A stretch of DNA of 64,000 nucleotides from Moniliella sp. 'wahieum' (GCA_003971905.1 RSEE01000025.1:434001-498000), one strand, 5' to 3'. Shown: positions 35,256 to 46,567, numbered from the stretch's first letter. Notes: generated by a model from the sequence alone, not told the origin. A program made the numbers and translations.

Positions 35256-36316
35256 TTAGAATCGGCCGGTCCAGCTAGTCCACAGCACGCGCAGAGGTAG
35301 CCCCACGTTGCCCGCTTCCCGTGACGGGTGGTGAAAAGGGTGGCGCACGTCGAACTGGGCGCGCTGTAACCGGGCCAGGAAGGAAGTAACCCCAGCCGTT
35401 TCGGCCAACACTGGGCGCAACTGTTTCCATCCCTGTGCGTCCAGAAGCGAGGCTGGATCCGGATCGGGTTTCCCGTTTTGGTAGGCCATCCGAGCCGAGA
35501 GGAGGTAATCATTAGCGCGTACCGCCATGTCATACACCACCTCTTGCACCTTAGCTGACCGCTCGGGGGGCAGCGCCGCCTGCTCCTTTCCGCGCGGGGT
35601 GAAATAGCGCAAAATATCGTTCTCAGTCACACCATGTTGAGCGAGCAGGTCGAGGGGAAGAAGAACACGGGCCGGAAGCCCGCCGCCAGAAAGGGTAGCG
35701 CCAGGAAGAGGCCCAAGCTGGCTGCGCGTGCGGTGCCGAGTGCTGCTCCGGGGGCCTCAGCCAGCACACGTGCTATCCCCATCGCTTTGCCAAGATGGGA
35801 GAGGACAACCTCGGCCGGGCCAACATCTTGGCGCGGAAGTGGGTAGGAAGGTACGCCAACCAGGCTCTGGGCAAGATACAGCATTCGGCTTTCGGCCTTC
35901 TCCCCGCCATCTCGATCTCCTCTAGAGTGGCGGGGGTCTGGGAAGCCAGGTCGGCTTCGCGGGCATCAATGAGGGATTGAAAATGGCCTTCGCGCAGCCC
36001 GCCCGCAGGGTTGGCGCGGACAGTCGGGTCATGCACGGCAGCATGGAGCGCCATCAGGATGGGATGGGCGGGCGGACGAGCACCTTGGGCGTAAAGGGTG
36101 CGGATTGCGTCCCGCCACCAGGCCAATTTGATGCGCCCAAGCAACTCGTTGGATACGCTGCTGCGTACCGATTTGAGTTCGGCATCGAATGCGCGCAGGC
36201 TCAGGTAGTGCCCGCGTACCCGCGGGGTAGAGACGCGCACATAACTGGGCCACAGCATCGTTCTTGATGGCACCGAGAACGGCCGCACGGGCACTCGCTG
36301 GGGAAACAGCGGACAT
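35256..36316 (-). CDS. NDUFAF6-like complex I assembly factor (squalene/phytoene synthase fold)
   Basis: Mitochondrial protein of the squalene/phytoene synthase superfamily that assists complex I assembly; not a true prenyl synthase. The start at 36316 reads MSAVSPASARAAVLGAIKND. Family blocks follow: RGHYLSLRAFDAELKSV, LLGRIKLAWWRDAIRTLYAQ, LIDAREADLASQTPATLEE and VVLSHLGKAMGIARVLAEAP. Near the C-terminus come QEVVYDMAVRANDYLLSAR and FLARLQRAQFDVRHP. The acidic DxxxD pairs used for catalysis in true synthases are mostly absent, as expected for NDUFAF6. The reading spans three frames, with changes near 36225, 35850 and 35650. It converges on eIF3i with about 160 bp between stops. A mitochondrial presequence is not obvious in the predicted N-terminus. 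Confidence 0.82.
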
Positions 36317-36958
36317 GAGGTGGGGGGATGGAGAGGAGCAGAAAGATGGAGGGGGGTGCAGAGGGACTGCAGTGCTTGTTCGTTCCTGTTGCGGTCTGAA
36401 TGGTTGAGGAGGACGCCAGGGAAAGGGATGGCTGAGCTCAAGTTGGGCTGAACCCGACGTTTCTGCCAGTACAAGGGAACGACTACTGTAGCTTCTCGAC
36501 CGATGATGCCGATGATGCAAGCTGTGGGTGGAGAAGGGATTGGCCGCGAAGTAAAAGAAATACTGAAAGTAGTATGCCTCTTGGCCAACGGTTCATTTTG
36601 TCCCCCCGTGCGTCTGTCCCCATTTCTGGGCGATTGCTAACACACTAGCCTCCCGCGTAGGACAATCCGGTCAGCCACGCCTCCCCTTTGGTCATCTTCA
36701 CGAATGGGACTAATCCCAGCCACTGTTCCCGCATTCATGGTTCACAGCACACGAGGTCCAACCGGGGTGATCCAAAGAAGCACTCAGCTATAACAGGCAG
36801 ACAAAAGAAAAAAGCATAGTGCCATGGTGCACGGTTTTAGGTTGCAGATGCCAAAGCCATCCACAGGCATAGAGGTCCAAGTACAGGGATCATCCCAGTT
36901 CAAGGAACGTGTAGAGGAGATCCTCCAATTCAGCCAAAGAGAACTGAGCAAAGAGGAT
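36317..36958. other. Intergenic region between NDUFAF6-like and eL24
   Basis: Promoter of the NDUFAF6-like gene and 3' flank of eL24, both minus strand. No gene or RNA is recognised. Confidence 0.5.
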
Positions 36959-37527
36959 TTACACGCTCTTGAAGTTCTTGCCAACGCCACCGGCGGCACC
37001 CTTCATCTGCTGCTTCGAGATCTTGGGGGCAGCGGCGTTGCCAGCCTTCTTGGCTTCCTTACGAGCCTCAGCGCGAGCCTTCTTCTCCTCCTTCGACTTA
37101 GACTTGGCCGCGTCCCGAGCCGCCGAGCGCACCTCGGGCTTTTGGTTGCGCTTGGCCTGAATGTCAGCCAGCGAGAGACCAACCACGCCGCGCTGGTTGA
37201 CCGTCTTGCGCGAGCGCTTCTTGGCCACCTCCTCCGAAATGCCCTTCTTGTGCATCCGGCGGAAGTACACAGTCCAGGCGATCTTACGCGGGTTCTTGCG
37301 CTGCAGGAACAGCTGCTCGGTCTTGTGCGAGTTGAACCGGTACACCTTGCCATCGCCCGAGCGGACAAAGAGGCGGCCCCGGCTAGGGTAGACCTTGCGC
37401 AGCGAGAACGAGTCCGTCTCAACCTGGATCGACGGTTAGCCTGTTGCCTTACGTCCTGCCTCTCCCCGCGCGGGGGGGGAGGAGAGGCAGAGCAGTTGCA
37501 CCATAGCTCCTGCATACGCACCTTCTT
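36959..37527 (-). CDS. 60S ribosomal protein eL24
   Basis: Large-subunit protein whose zinc-ribbon-like N-domain sits at the subunit interface. Exon 2 (37423-36959) reads VETDSFSLRKVYPSRG, then the highly conserved LFLQRKNPRKIAWTVYFRRM and HKKGISEEVAKKRSRKTV. A basic Lys/Ala-rich tail ends GKNFKSV with TAA at 36959-36961. The upstream intron (37424-37521, 98 nt) has donor GTGCGT, branch CTAAC and acceptor CCAG. Family members begin M-K/R-V-E, so exon 1 should be ATG AAG. The window instead shows AAG AAG immediately before the donor (37522-37527), with no in-frame ATG before an upstream stop. A base error or an unrecognised start is likely. Otherwise there is no frame change. Confidence 0.92.
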
Positions 37528-38643
37528 GTTTCCAGTTCGTCGGGTGGGGGCGACGACGTTTGCTCGCGGCTCGGCTCAGTTCGATGAGGGGGGCAGCTCC
37601 CGCAGCAAAGTGTGATGGAACCGCAATAAATTCAAACACGCGTAGGCGGGCAGTTAGAGCTTGCAACCCTACCGTAATTAACTGTAGGTGGACATGGTAG
37701 GGTTAGCGCACCGCGTCCCCCCCCGACCTTCCTTGCCCCCCTTGGCCCTCGCTCTCTTATAATTCTTCTAGTGACGTGTCCTCTCATGTTTCGCAGACCA
37801 CCTGGACCAAAGAACGTTTGGACATGGTACGAACAAGGTGCGGCATGTTGACTGTGGCCTTGTTTTTCTACCGTGACCTGTCTTTTTTGCAAGCAGCAAA
37901 TGCATCTGACGACCCAAACGATGGGCAAGCGCCCTCGAAATCATATAAGCCTGAAAGCTGTTCCACCGACGGAAAGAGATATATTGTTCGAGCAGCCTTA
38001 TAGTTGACCTTTGCTCCCCCTGCACTGTAGTTGAGGTGCCCATAACCCAACCGAGAGGAGCCAGAATGAAGTGACTTCTCACGCCAAGCCAATTACTGCA
38101 ATGAGTTAATGAGGTCTCGGCCATCCTCACGCATTGGTCAATCCAGAACCTGTTGGAACGTGGTACTGGCCAAGCGCCGGTCCAATGCTCGCATCCTGGC
38201 CAAGGCATAAACGTGGCAGAACCGCGGTCAAAGCTGGGATTTGCTAGAGTGGGTATTGGGGACGACCTCCTCATGTACCCTCACTTACATAGCGTGTTGA
38301 TAGAGAGCTGCTTTATGTCGGTGGTAGCGCGGCTGAGGCCATAAGGCAAAATGAAGATCCAAAGCTAGGAGGAGAATGTCCGGCAATTCAAAGAGATCCG
38401 AGGCAAACTGTACAGTATACATGATCTCTCTCCCTTGGACCGTGGAAGAAACAGGGCAGACGACTGACGACTCAGTGCTCATCTAGGGCGCCTGGAGTGA
38501 CCGGAAGCGCGACATCACGGTATAGAGGAATCGATGGCTGCGACTAAAATGGATGGGCAAGACGCAAGCAAGAGGAGAGAGGGAGATGAGCAAATGTGAG
38601 CAGTGATGCATGCGGAGGTAGGTGCAAGGAGAAAGAGCAAGGA
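37528..38643. other. Intergenic region, 1.1 kb
   Basis: eL24 promoter and heme lyase 3' flank. The open frames (for example 37768-38274 minus) have no recognisable domain and overlap others. No gene is called. Confidence 0.5.
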
Positions 38644-39506
38644 TCAAGCCGTCAACTTATCGGGTGGTGTGCCGCGTACGGCCCGCCAAAACCGCATCAT
38701 GAGGTTATCCGCTGCGTTGGGGCCGGACGGACATCGAGGTAGAAGGACACCCCGCCCGTCTCGGCGGGCTTACCGGTGTAGTAATCGATCACGTAGCGTA
38801 CCGGCTTGCCGCACCGATCCACAGTCCAGTCGTGCCGATCAAAGGGGGGCGTGTACCCGACGAGGGTAGAGAACCAAGCGCGCCAACTCATCTCCTGGAC
38901 TTTCCCCTCAAACGTGGTGAGTTTCAACCCGTCTTTCAAGATGCATTCGGGGTGGAACTCCTGTTCCCAACCGCGGATCATGGCCCAGGTGCGCTCGTTC
39001 ACGGCGTTGTGCAAGGGAACGACGACGTCCATGTCGGCCACGTCGGCTGGGTTGGAGCTGTGTTTGCGTGCGAGCGCAGCGTAAAACTGTGCCGGGGACG
39101 GGTAGACCCACTTTTCGCCTTCCTCCCCGGCTGCGTTCGCCATGTCGTGGCTGCCGCCCGTGCCGACGTTGGTGGTGCGGGAGCGGGGATGGAGGAGATC
39201 TCCCGGTCCAAAGACAGGCCATGGTGGGCGGCCACATCGGTGTGGGGGGAGCCGGTGCTGGGATGGGAAGCGGAGGGGGAAGCGGAGGAGGAAGAGGAGG
39301 AAGAGGAGGAGAACGAGGGATGGGTCATGCCGCGGAGCGCCAGGAACGCGTGGGCGCGGGCGCTGTCGTTTGCCTGGGACGGGGCGGGGGTGGGGGCGAT
39401 GCGAGAGAGGCATCGCCGTGGTGCTGGGGCCGCCTCGGGCGGCGTGGGCTGGGCCTGGAGGGCGAGCCAGGCGGAGCGGGTGTCGGCCGTCGACGGGGCA
39501 GCTCAT
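38644..39506 (-). CDS. Cytochrome c heme lyase (holocytochrome c synthase)
   Basis: Mitochondrial intermembrane-space enzyme that attaches heme to the CxxCH motif of cytochrome c or c1. The start at 39506 reads MSCPVDGRHP and includes the N-terminal Cys-Pro heme motif. Downstream come the family block SLDREISSIP, then KWVYPSPAQFYAALARKH, VVVPLHNAVNERTWAMIRGWE and the heme-site region TPPFDRHDWTVDRCGKPVRY (conserved His in FDRHDW). YVIDYYTG and FYLDVRP follow. At DVRP, one base added to CCCCAA restores NAADNLMMRFWRAVRGTPPD, which ends at TGA 38644-38646; without it the frame stops at 38697. Two further frame changes lie near 39440 and 39175. Whether it serves cytochrome c, c1 or both cannot be told. 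Confidence 0.9.
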
Positions 39507-39575
39507 GGCGCGGGGCTGGGCGGCGCACGAAGAAGGACGGGCAGAAGGCTCGGCCGTTGTCAGGCCTCAGGCTTC

Positions 39576-39589
39576 AAGCTTCAAGCTTC
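39576..39589. repeat. Palindrome-heptad repeat, AAGCTTC x2
   Basis: Two perfect AAGCTTC units in the divergent promoter between heme lyase (-) and Pan1 (+), 16 bp before the Pan1 ATG. The heptad before them (CAGGCTTC) is decayed. Confidence 0.8.
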
Positions 39590-39604
39590 AGCGTGTCCTG
39601 ACAA

Positions 39605-42600
39605 ATGCCCATCCCCGACGAGCCGCGGTCGGAGATGTACGTAGGGACGAGAGGCCGAGCGGGGGCAGTGGAGCGGAGGCCCACGCTGGGGAGGCGCGGG
39701 CTGTGCGCGAGCGAAGAGCACCACACCCCCACCACCACCCCCCCCCAGCAGTACGGCCCGCCGTCGAATGGGTGGCCGCCGCCCCGCGATGGCCCGCAGA
39801 TCACCGGCTTGCGCCCGGCGGCATGCAGCCACAGCAGACCGGCATGCCGCTCCAGCCGCAGAGACGCATGCCCTCCGCCCGCTCCTCCCCCAGCAGACCG
39901 CTGTGCCGGCCGCATCGGCGCCCCCTTTGCGCCCCAGCCCTATCCGCCGCCCGCCCCTTCCGCCCAGCGCCTCATGCCGCCGCTCCAGCCCACCCCCACC
40001 GGCATCATGGCCCAGTCCACCGCCATGGGCACGGGCATGGCCCGCCCGCCCCCGCAGCAGGGCATGCTCGGCCCCCAGATGACCGGCATGCCCCGGCTCG
40101 GCCCACAGCAGACCGGGATGCCCATGATGCCCCAGCAAACCGGGATGCCCATGATGCCCCAGCAAACCGGCATGCCCTCGGCGCGCAGCAAACGGGCATG
40201 ATGGGCCCGATGGATCCGCGGATGCGGATGATGGCGCTGCAGTTCTTGCCCGCGTCGGTGGCTGCGCCGGCAGCCGGTATGTTCAGCAGCGGAGCAGTGC
40301 AGCCGGACCAGTTTGCAGCTGCGCTGGCCGCATCGGCGCCGGCCCTCGGCCCGCAAAAGACCGGGATGGCGCCACGTACCAAGAAAGCCATGTCGTACAA
40401 ATTGGCCAGTGACGAGAAGAAGAGCTACGAGGCCATCTTCCGCTCCTGGGACCCCAAGCGGACTGGCTTCCTCGATGGCTCCTTGGCACGCGAAGTGTTT
40501 GGCCAGTCGGGGCTTTCGAACGATGAACTAATGCAGGTCTGGACCTTGGCCGATACCGATAATCGCGGCAAGCTCAACATTGCCGAGTTCCAGGTCGCCA
40601 TGGGCCTCATTTACCGCGCGCTCAACGGAAACCCCATTCCGGATGAGCTGCCAAGGAGATGGTTCCCAGCTCGTCACGCGACCTCAACGAAAGCGTCGAC
40701 TTTTCAAGGAGCTGCTCACGCGCGACGCCAGTGTCCGTGCCGCCACCGGCATCAATCTGCCCCTGCCCGGCCGGAGCGGGAGTGGACCGGCGGGGTCGGA
40801 AAACAGCTTGTACCAAGACCCGCTCGCTCGATCGTCTGGCGGCACGAGCAAGCCCCCGTCTCGCTCCTTTGGCCAGCGCGTCGTCGGCGAAGCAGCGGCG
40901 TACAAAAACGACGATGCGAACCAGACCCCCGTCTATCGCTCTGCTGCCCGGCACATCAACCGTTCTGCCGTTCGCTTCAAGGGACAGCAACCCCACTCGG
41001 AACTGGACGACCTGCGTAGCCAGCTGGCGCGCACGCAGGCCTTGGTTGACGACACCCGCTCTGGTGCATCCACCGCCTCTGCCACCTCCTTTTCCATCCC
41101 CGAGGAAGGGGATGGGGACCAACAAGAAGTCGACGCGCTGGAGCGTGAAGAGAGCCATCTCGAGCACGAAAAGAGCGAGCTGGAGCAATCGGTGGAGGCG
41201 GACCAGCGTGCGTTAGCCTCGGGTCAGCTTACGCCCGAGGAGCATACCCAAGTTGCGGATCGACGGCGCAAGACGGAGCGACAGCTGATTCGCGTTGCCC
41301 ACCAGCAACTCCCCCTTGTACGGGAGCGGCTTGCGCGCGCACGCGAGCGCACAGCCGCATCCAAGACCAAAGAAGCGCGCGAGCGAGACTTGCGAAACGC
41401 CAAAGACCAGCCGGGTTCACGGTTTGACCGCTCGGACCGCGTGGAGCGTACGAGCTTGTACGACCGGTACGATTCCCGCCCGGCGTCCGAATCGGGACGA
41501 TCGGAGTACTCGGCGCCTTCGGAACGGAGTGCGTCCTACTCGGAGCTGGCGGAGACCAAGCGAGAGCCTAGCAGTGGACGAGCAAGCCGCCCGACGTTCG
41601 TGTCCCCTCCTGCTTCGCGTGCCGCCTCGATCGCCAGCACGTCCACCCGCCCCCCTCGGGCCCGGAGCGCGCTCAATGGCTCCGTGAACAAGCGCAAAAG
41701 AAAGTGCGCGAACGGATGGCTGCCCTCGGATTGGCCCCTTCGGACCCTGCCCCTGCTTCCGCTCCTGCTTCGGTTCCTCCTGCTGCTTCTCCTCCTCCTT
41801 CAGCGTTTGCTTCGGCGCCCTTCGGCTGCTCCGCCTGCCTTCGCCGCCACTCCGCCTGTCGCAGCGCCACCTTCGGCATTTGCCGCGCCCGTCGAACCGA
41901 CGGATGATGTGCCGGACGCCGCTGTGCTGGCCCAGCAACGCGAAGACGCTCGCGCGGCTCGTCGCAATGCCGAATCGACGAAGGACTTGCCTTCGACTAA
42001 TCCGTTTGCCCGTTTGGCCGAGACGGATGCGCCGTCCCCTGCCTTCGCTGCTACGGCATCGGGTCCCACTTCCCCTCCTGCCTCGGTCGCGGTCGCCGAG
42101 CCGGCTCCGTCGTCCGGCTCCCTGGAGCAGGAAGATGACGAAGAGGAACGCGAGTTGGCGCGCCTCGAGGCGGAAATGCAGGCTCGCCGCGCGGCCCGGT
42201 TGGCTAGGGGAGCAGCGTCAACCCCCTCTGGCCCTGGAGCCGCAGCTGAGGCGACGGCACCGGTGTCGGCCCCTGTACCTGCGCCTGTACCTGCGCCTGT
42301 GCCTGTGCCTGCGCCGGGTCCCGAGGTGGGGTCGGCCAGTGCCACCAGTGCCAGAGGCGCTGGAGCTGGAGAGGAACTGGATGAGGAGGAGCAAGAGTTG
42401 GCTCGGTTGGAGGCTGAGATGGAACTGCGCGGGCCGCGCGTTTGGCCAGGCCCCAGCGCCCGAGGAGGAGGAAGACTCGTCGGACGATGACGAGGGACCG
42501 GAACAACTGGACCACCGAACCGGTTCGGGACACGGTTCGGGATGGGGCCAGGACCCGAGCTACGCTGCGTGGAGCGTCCACGAAGGCTCGGCGGCGGACC

Positions 42601-42617
42601 GGTTCCCCGAGCTGTGA
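39605..42617 (+). CDS. Pan1-like EH-domain endocytic scaffold
   Basis: Actin-patch and endocytosis scaffold related to Pan1/Eps15/intersectin. The probable ATG at 39605 leads to a Pro/Met-rich region with repeated QQTGM motifs (LxxQxTG type, phosphorylated by Prk1-like kinases in yeast). One EH domain spans about 40384-40650, with EF-hand-like DPKRTGFLDG and DTDNRGKLNIAEFQVAMG. The Pan1 hallmark PSSSRDLNESVDF follows, then a coiled coil (LEREESHLEHEKSELEQSVE), GPERAQWLREQAQKKVRERM and Glu-rich helices (EEERELARLEAEMQARRAAR). An APVPAPVP repeat and an acidic tail end at TGA 42615-42617. Only one EH domain is visible, where Pan1 usually has two. At least six frame changes occur; one base added to AA (about 40656) and to TTTT (about 40700) restores conserved reading. 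Confidence 0.85.
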
Positions 42618-43108
42618 AGCGAAGTGGGTGCAAGGATCTGGTTTGGGCCTGGACGAATCAGATGGTGCTGCGTGTTTCGGGGTTGGGTACGGTAGCTGGG
42701 TGGTAGGTCGGCGGTTAAGGTAGGCCAAGGAGACGCAGACAGAAAGAGCATGCGCTACATGGTACCGGGCATGAGTCCGACCGGGCAGGGGCACGGTGAG
42801 ACTGAAGAAGCGACGAGCCGACTCTGGAAAGAGAGCAGGTGGAGAGGGACAGACCGAGGATGGGTAACGCGATCGAGGTGGTGCAGAGGCTCTGGTGCGA
42901 GTCCAGAGGTGGAGCACTACGAAACGGAATGTGCCACGGCAAAGGGATGCAGTTGGTTGCATCGGGAAGGGGGTACCCTGGCAACCGTGCGCTCAACCGG
43001 AGGATCTGCCCGCCCTGGGAGTGATGGTCGACGTGCGCGGCATCGCTGGCCTATTCTATGACAACGCCCGCCTGTTGCACGGTGAGGATTGCGCCTTGGT
43101 TCATCGAT
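42618..43108. other. Convergent intergenic region
   Basis: 3' flanks of Pan1 (+) and the HAD-like gene (-). No gene is recognised. Confidence 0.5.
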
Positions 43109-44160
43109 TCATCCGTCAATTTTCTTGAGGGACTTTGTTGTGGACACGCGGAACCCCTTGTACTCTGGATGACACTGAAGGTCACCAGCCCACAAGCCAG
43201 ACAATGCATAGACTGCCATGCCACTACTTGTTACCTCTGTGAGATGAAGCACTCCTCGTCCCCCGGACAAGGGGGACGACCGGAAGGAGTGAGGCAGGAA
43301 CGTGATGGTAGTACAGAAATGTTTACAGGGACAGCGAGAAGGGGAGTATGGGAGAGGAGAGGAGAGGAGAGGAGAGAGGAGAGGAGGGAGAGGAGGGAGA
43401 GAAGCAAAAAAGTCATTACAGACGCGGTGGATCCCACGTGCCGAAGGGGCCACGTCAGGGAGGAGGGTGTGCAAACGGTCCAGGGCAAGAGCCATGTCGG
43501 AGGCGAGGAGAGTGTGCACGCCCAGCTCCCGCATGGCAGGTATGCGGGAGCCCTCAGCAGCGAGAAAGATGTTTCGTGAGGGACGAGGCGGTGTTGCGAC
43601 AGGGCGTGACGGATCAAGGGGGGGAAAGACGGCGACGGGAGACGGGCACCGAGCTGGTAGCCAGAAACACATCCACCTCGTCGCGCAGGGAAGCCAGCGA
43701 GGCGCCCGAGGCGCCGGATACCGACGGGGGCAACGCGTTGCCCACCAGGCCGACGGTGACGCCTGCCTCGCGAAGACGGCGGAGGGTGCGCAATGCAGCG
43801 GTGTGCCAGTGAGCCTGGGCACGGACGAGCGTGTTGAGCACGCGGTCGGGATCTATCCTGCCGGGCACCCAGCTGGGCGGCGGGGGGGGTGCCTGTGCCG
43901 CGGGTGCGGAGATGGGTAAGGTAGGCGCGGCGGACGACGGGGTGGTTGTTGAGTTCGTACTCGAGCAGGGGCAGTGCCAGGGCCGCGTCCAGCTCGCCGC
44001 GCTCGAGCTGGGCCAGGACGCTGGCGTCGCGCTGGGAGGTGAGGGCGACGGAGAGCCAGGGGGGGGAGGGCGAGGGCACGCTCCAGATCGGCGAGCTCGG
44101 CGGGGGGGAGGCGAAGAGGCAGGACAGGTCGAGGAGCACGGCGCGGGGGGCGGCGTGCAT
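43109..44160 (-). CDS. HAD-superfamily-like hydrolase (tentative)
   Basis: Possible small-molecule phosphatase of the haloacid dehalogenase superfamily. The ATG complement at 44160 gives MHAAPRAVLLDLSCLF, where AVLLDLS resembles HAD motif I, with the second acid replaced by Ser. The cap region includes ERGELDAALALPLLEYELN. TLRRLREAGVTVGLVGNA fits motif II. FLAAEGSRIPAMRELGVHTLLA fits the end of the fold, where motif IV usually carries acidic residues. The missing DxD second Asp makes catalytic activity uncertain. At least four frame changes occur. The stop is unclear: the frame stays open through a GGAGA polypurine tract (about 43345-43400) to 43109, and the real end may be near 43400. Divergent from HIS7 with a 530-bp shared promoter. 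Confidence 0.5.
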
Positions 44161-44577
44161 GTGGCGGGGGGTGGTGGAGGGCGCTGGGGATGGAGGGTCG
44201 GGGGGGATGGAGGGGAGGAGACAGACAGACTGATATGGAAATAGGGGCAGCGGCCAGGCACAGCGGGGGTGCCGGGGTGGCTGTGTCTGGGATGCGGCGG
44301 GCGCCGAGGAGAGTGTCGTGCGGGAGGAGCACCACTGCCCCGCAGTGCCGCCGCCCGCGAGCCCCTGTCTTTGTCTTTGGCGCCGCAGCAGCCACGCCGT
44401 GCCTGCCAATTCTCAAATGTTCACGCCCCGACAGGGGCTCCTGCAACTTTCACTTCCTCTGTCCATCTCCGGCGGCCCCGCGCCACGTGACCCGCTTCTT
44501 CCGGCGGAATGCCACCGCAAATGTTCAATCCCGCCTTCTTCCGTCGGCGCGGCGGCCGACGGAGATGGCCTTTGCGA

Positions 44578-44583
44578 TGACTC
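44578..44583 (+). promoter_or_regulatory. Possible Gcn4-type element TGACTC upstream of HIS7
   Basis: TGACTC lies about 110 bp before the HIS7 start. In yeast HIS7 is under Gcn4 general amino-acid control through this core. A single 6-bp match could be chance. Confidence 0.3.
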
Positions 44584-44692
44584 GCGGGTTGCCCTGAGGC
44601 CTCCTGAGCCCAGCACGGGTCTCCGGCGTCGGTCTCGCATCCTCGCCTCGGTTCTTCGTGCTTGGCTCCCCCCAACAACTGCCCTGCTACCA

Positions 44693-46567
44693 TGCTACCT
44701 CCTCGACTACGGCGCCGGCAAGTACGCAGCCTGTCCAATGCCATCCGCAAGCTCGGGTACGACTTTGAGTGGGTCCGTTCCCCGCCGACCTGGACAAGGC
44801 TCCGCCTTGCTCTTCCCTGGCGTCGGCTCCTTTGAGCATGCAATGAACACGCTCCACACACAAGGCTACGTAGCCTCTGCGCGATATGCTGCCTCGGGCC
44901 GCCCCCTGATGGGCATCTGCATCGGCATGCAAGCCTTCTTTGAGGGCTCGGACGAAGGCACAGGCACCGCCCAGGGCCTCGGCTTGATCCCTGGCCGTGT
45001 CCGGCGCTTTGACCCCGCCGACTCGCTCCTGGGCCACAAGACCGTGCCGCACATGGGCTGGAACCGGGCAGTGCCTGTGCCACGGGAGATTGTGGGTCAC
45101 GAGGTGGCGGAGCGGTACGCGCTCAAGGGCGCCAAGGAGGACGGGGAAGACGTGTACTTTGTGCACTCGTACCGTGTCGCGTACGACGCGGCCCAGCATG
45201 CCGACTGGGCCCTGACGTTGACCCGGTACGGAGCGGAAACCTTTGTCTCGTCCGTTGCCAAGGGCAACGTTTTTGGTGTCCAGTTCCACCCCGAAAAGAG
45301 CAGTGCCGCGGGCCTCGCCGTCGTGCGCGCCTGGCTGGACCAAGCTGTCGGACCCCGCGCCCAGCACCTGGCCAAGGCCAACGCCCACCGAGCTGTCCCC
45401 TTTACCCCCATCACCTCGACCGTGGCCAAGCCGGACGAGGTACTGTCGTTGCCGGCGCTCCAATCGGCCGGTTTGACCAAGCGTGTGGTGGCGTGTCTGG
45501 ATGTACGCAGCAACGATGCGGGCGACCTGGTGGTCACCAAGGGCGAGAGCTACGATGTGCGTGAAAAGACCGAAGAAGCCGGGGTGCGCAACCTGGGCAA
45601 GCCAGTGGAACTGGCGCATCGCTATTACCTCGAAGGGGCCGATGAGATTGTCTTCCTCAACATTACCTCCTTCCGCGCCTCGCCGCTCAAAGACCAGCCT
45701 ATGCTCTCCGTCCTCCAACTTGCGGCGTCCGAATGCTTTGTGCCCCTCACCATTGGCGGCGGGATCAAGGACTTTGTCGAGCCCGACTCGGGCACGGTAC
45801 GCAGCGCCAAAGAAGTGGCAGATGCCTACTTCCGTGCCGGGGCAGACAAGGTCTCGATTGGTTCCGAGGCTGTGTTGGCAGTGGAGGAGTTGCTGGAGCG
45901 AGGGGCACAGGCTGGCGTGCAAACCCTCGACCCATTTGAGGTGCCGGCTACCGCACTGACGGGGAAAACGGGCATTGAGCAGATTTCCGATGCATATGGC
46001 GCCCAAGCGGTGGTGGTGAGCGTGGACCCGCGCCGGGTCTACCTCGCTGAAGGAGAGACGACGGCGCACAGTGCGTGTGTGGTGAGTGGTATCCCTGGCA
46101 CCGCCGACGCAGGCAAGAGGTGGTGGTACCGGTGCACCATCAAGGGCGGGCGGGAGGACCGAGACGTGGATGTGGTTCAGTTGGCACGTGGAGTGGCGCG
46201 CTTGGGCGCGGGAGAGTTGTTGGTCAACTCGATCGATCGCGATGGCAGTGCGCAGGGCTTTGACCGGCAACTGATCGACTTGGTCCGCAAGGCAGCTTCC
46301 ATCCCCGTTGTTGCCTCCTCGGGCGCAGGCACGGCGCAGCACTTTGCCGACGTATTCCGCTACCTTCCGTTGAGGGAGGGCGAGCGACCGAGCTCGGTCG
46401 AAGCTGCCCTTGCCGCTGGCATCTTCCACCGCCACGAAGTGGCAATCGAAGAGGTGAAGCAGCTTCTCATCAAGGACGGTTTCCCTATTCGCGAGTCGAG
46501 TGCCACTGAAGGCGCCGCAGGCGTCGTCGAGAAGGCTACCCAAGAGAAGGGGATCGAACTGGCCTAA
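44693..46567 (+). CDS. HIS7: Imidazole glycerol phosphate synthase (HisH-HisF fusion)
   Basis: Fifth step of histidine biosynthesis: a glutaminase domain feeds ammonia to a cyclase that makes IGP and AICAR from PRFAR. The N-terminal amidotransferase reads YLLDYGAG, then ALLFPGVGSFEHAMNTL. The catalytic Cys is in MGICIGMQ, and VQFHPEKSS holds the His-Pro-Glu triad. The cyclase begins LTKRVVACLDVR (catalytic Asp). It continues with EGADEIVFLNIT, VPLTIGGGIKDF, ADKVSIGSEAV and LLVNSIDRDGSAQGFD (second catalytic Asp), then IPVVASSGAG. The stop is TAA 46565-46567. The reading is intact from about 44805 onward. Three one-base deletions in the first 130 bp explain the split N-terminus (VRSLSNAIRKLGYDFEWVRS lies in another frame). 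The start at 44693 is provisional. Confidence 0.95.
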   Translation, partial: CYLLDYGAGKYAACPMPSASSGTTLSGSVPRRPGQGSALLFPGVGSFEHAMNTLHTQGYVASARYAASGRPLMGICIGMQAFFEGSDEGTGTAQGLGLIPGRVRRFDPADSLLGHKTVPHMGWNRAVPVPREIVGHEVAERYALKGAKEDGEDVYFVHSYRVAYDAAQHADWALTLTRYGAETFVSSVAKGNVFGVQFHPEKSSAAGLAVVRAWLDQAVGPRAQHLAKANAHRAVPFTPITSTVAKPDEVLSLPALQSAGLTKRVVACLDVRSNDAGDLVVTKGESYDVREKTEEAGVRNLGKPVELAHRYYLEGADEIVFLNITSFRASPLKDQPMLSVLQLAASECFVPLTIGGGIKDFVEPDSGTVRSAKEVADAYFRAGADKVSIGSEAVLAVEELLERGAQAGVQTLDPFEVPATALTGKTGIEQISDAYGAQAVVVSVDPRRVYLAEGETTAHSACVVSGIPGTADAGKRWWYRCTIKGGREDRDVDVVQLARGVARLGAGELLVNSIDRDGSAQGFDRQLIDLVRKAASIPVVASSGAGTAQHFADVFRYLPLREGERPSSVEAALAAGIFHRHEVAIEEVKQLLIKDGFPIRESSATEGAAGVVEKATQEKGIELA

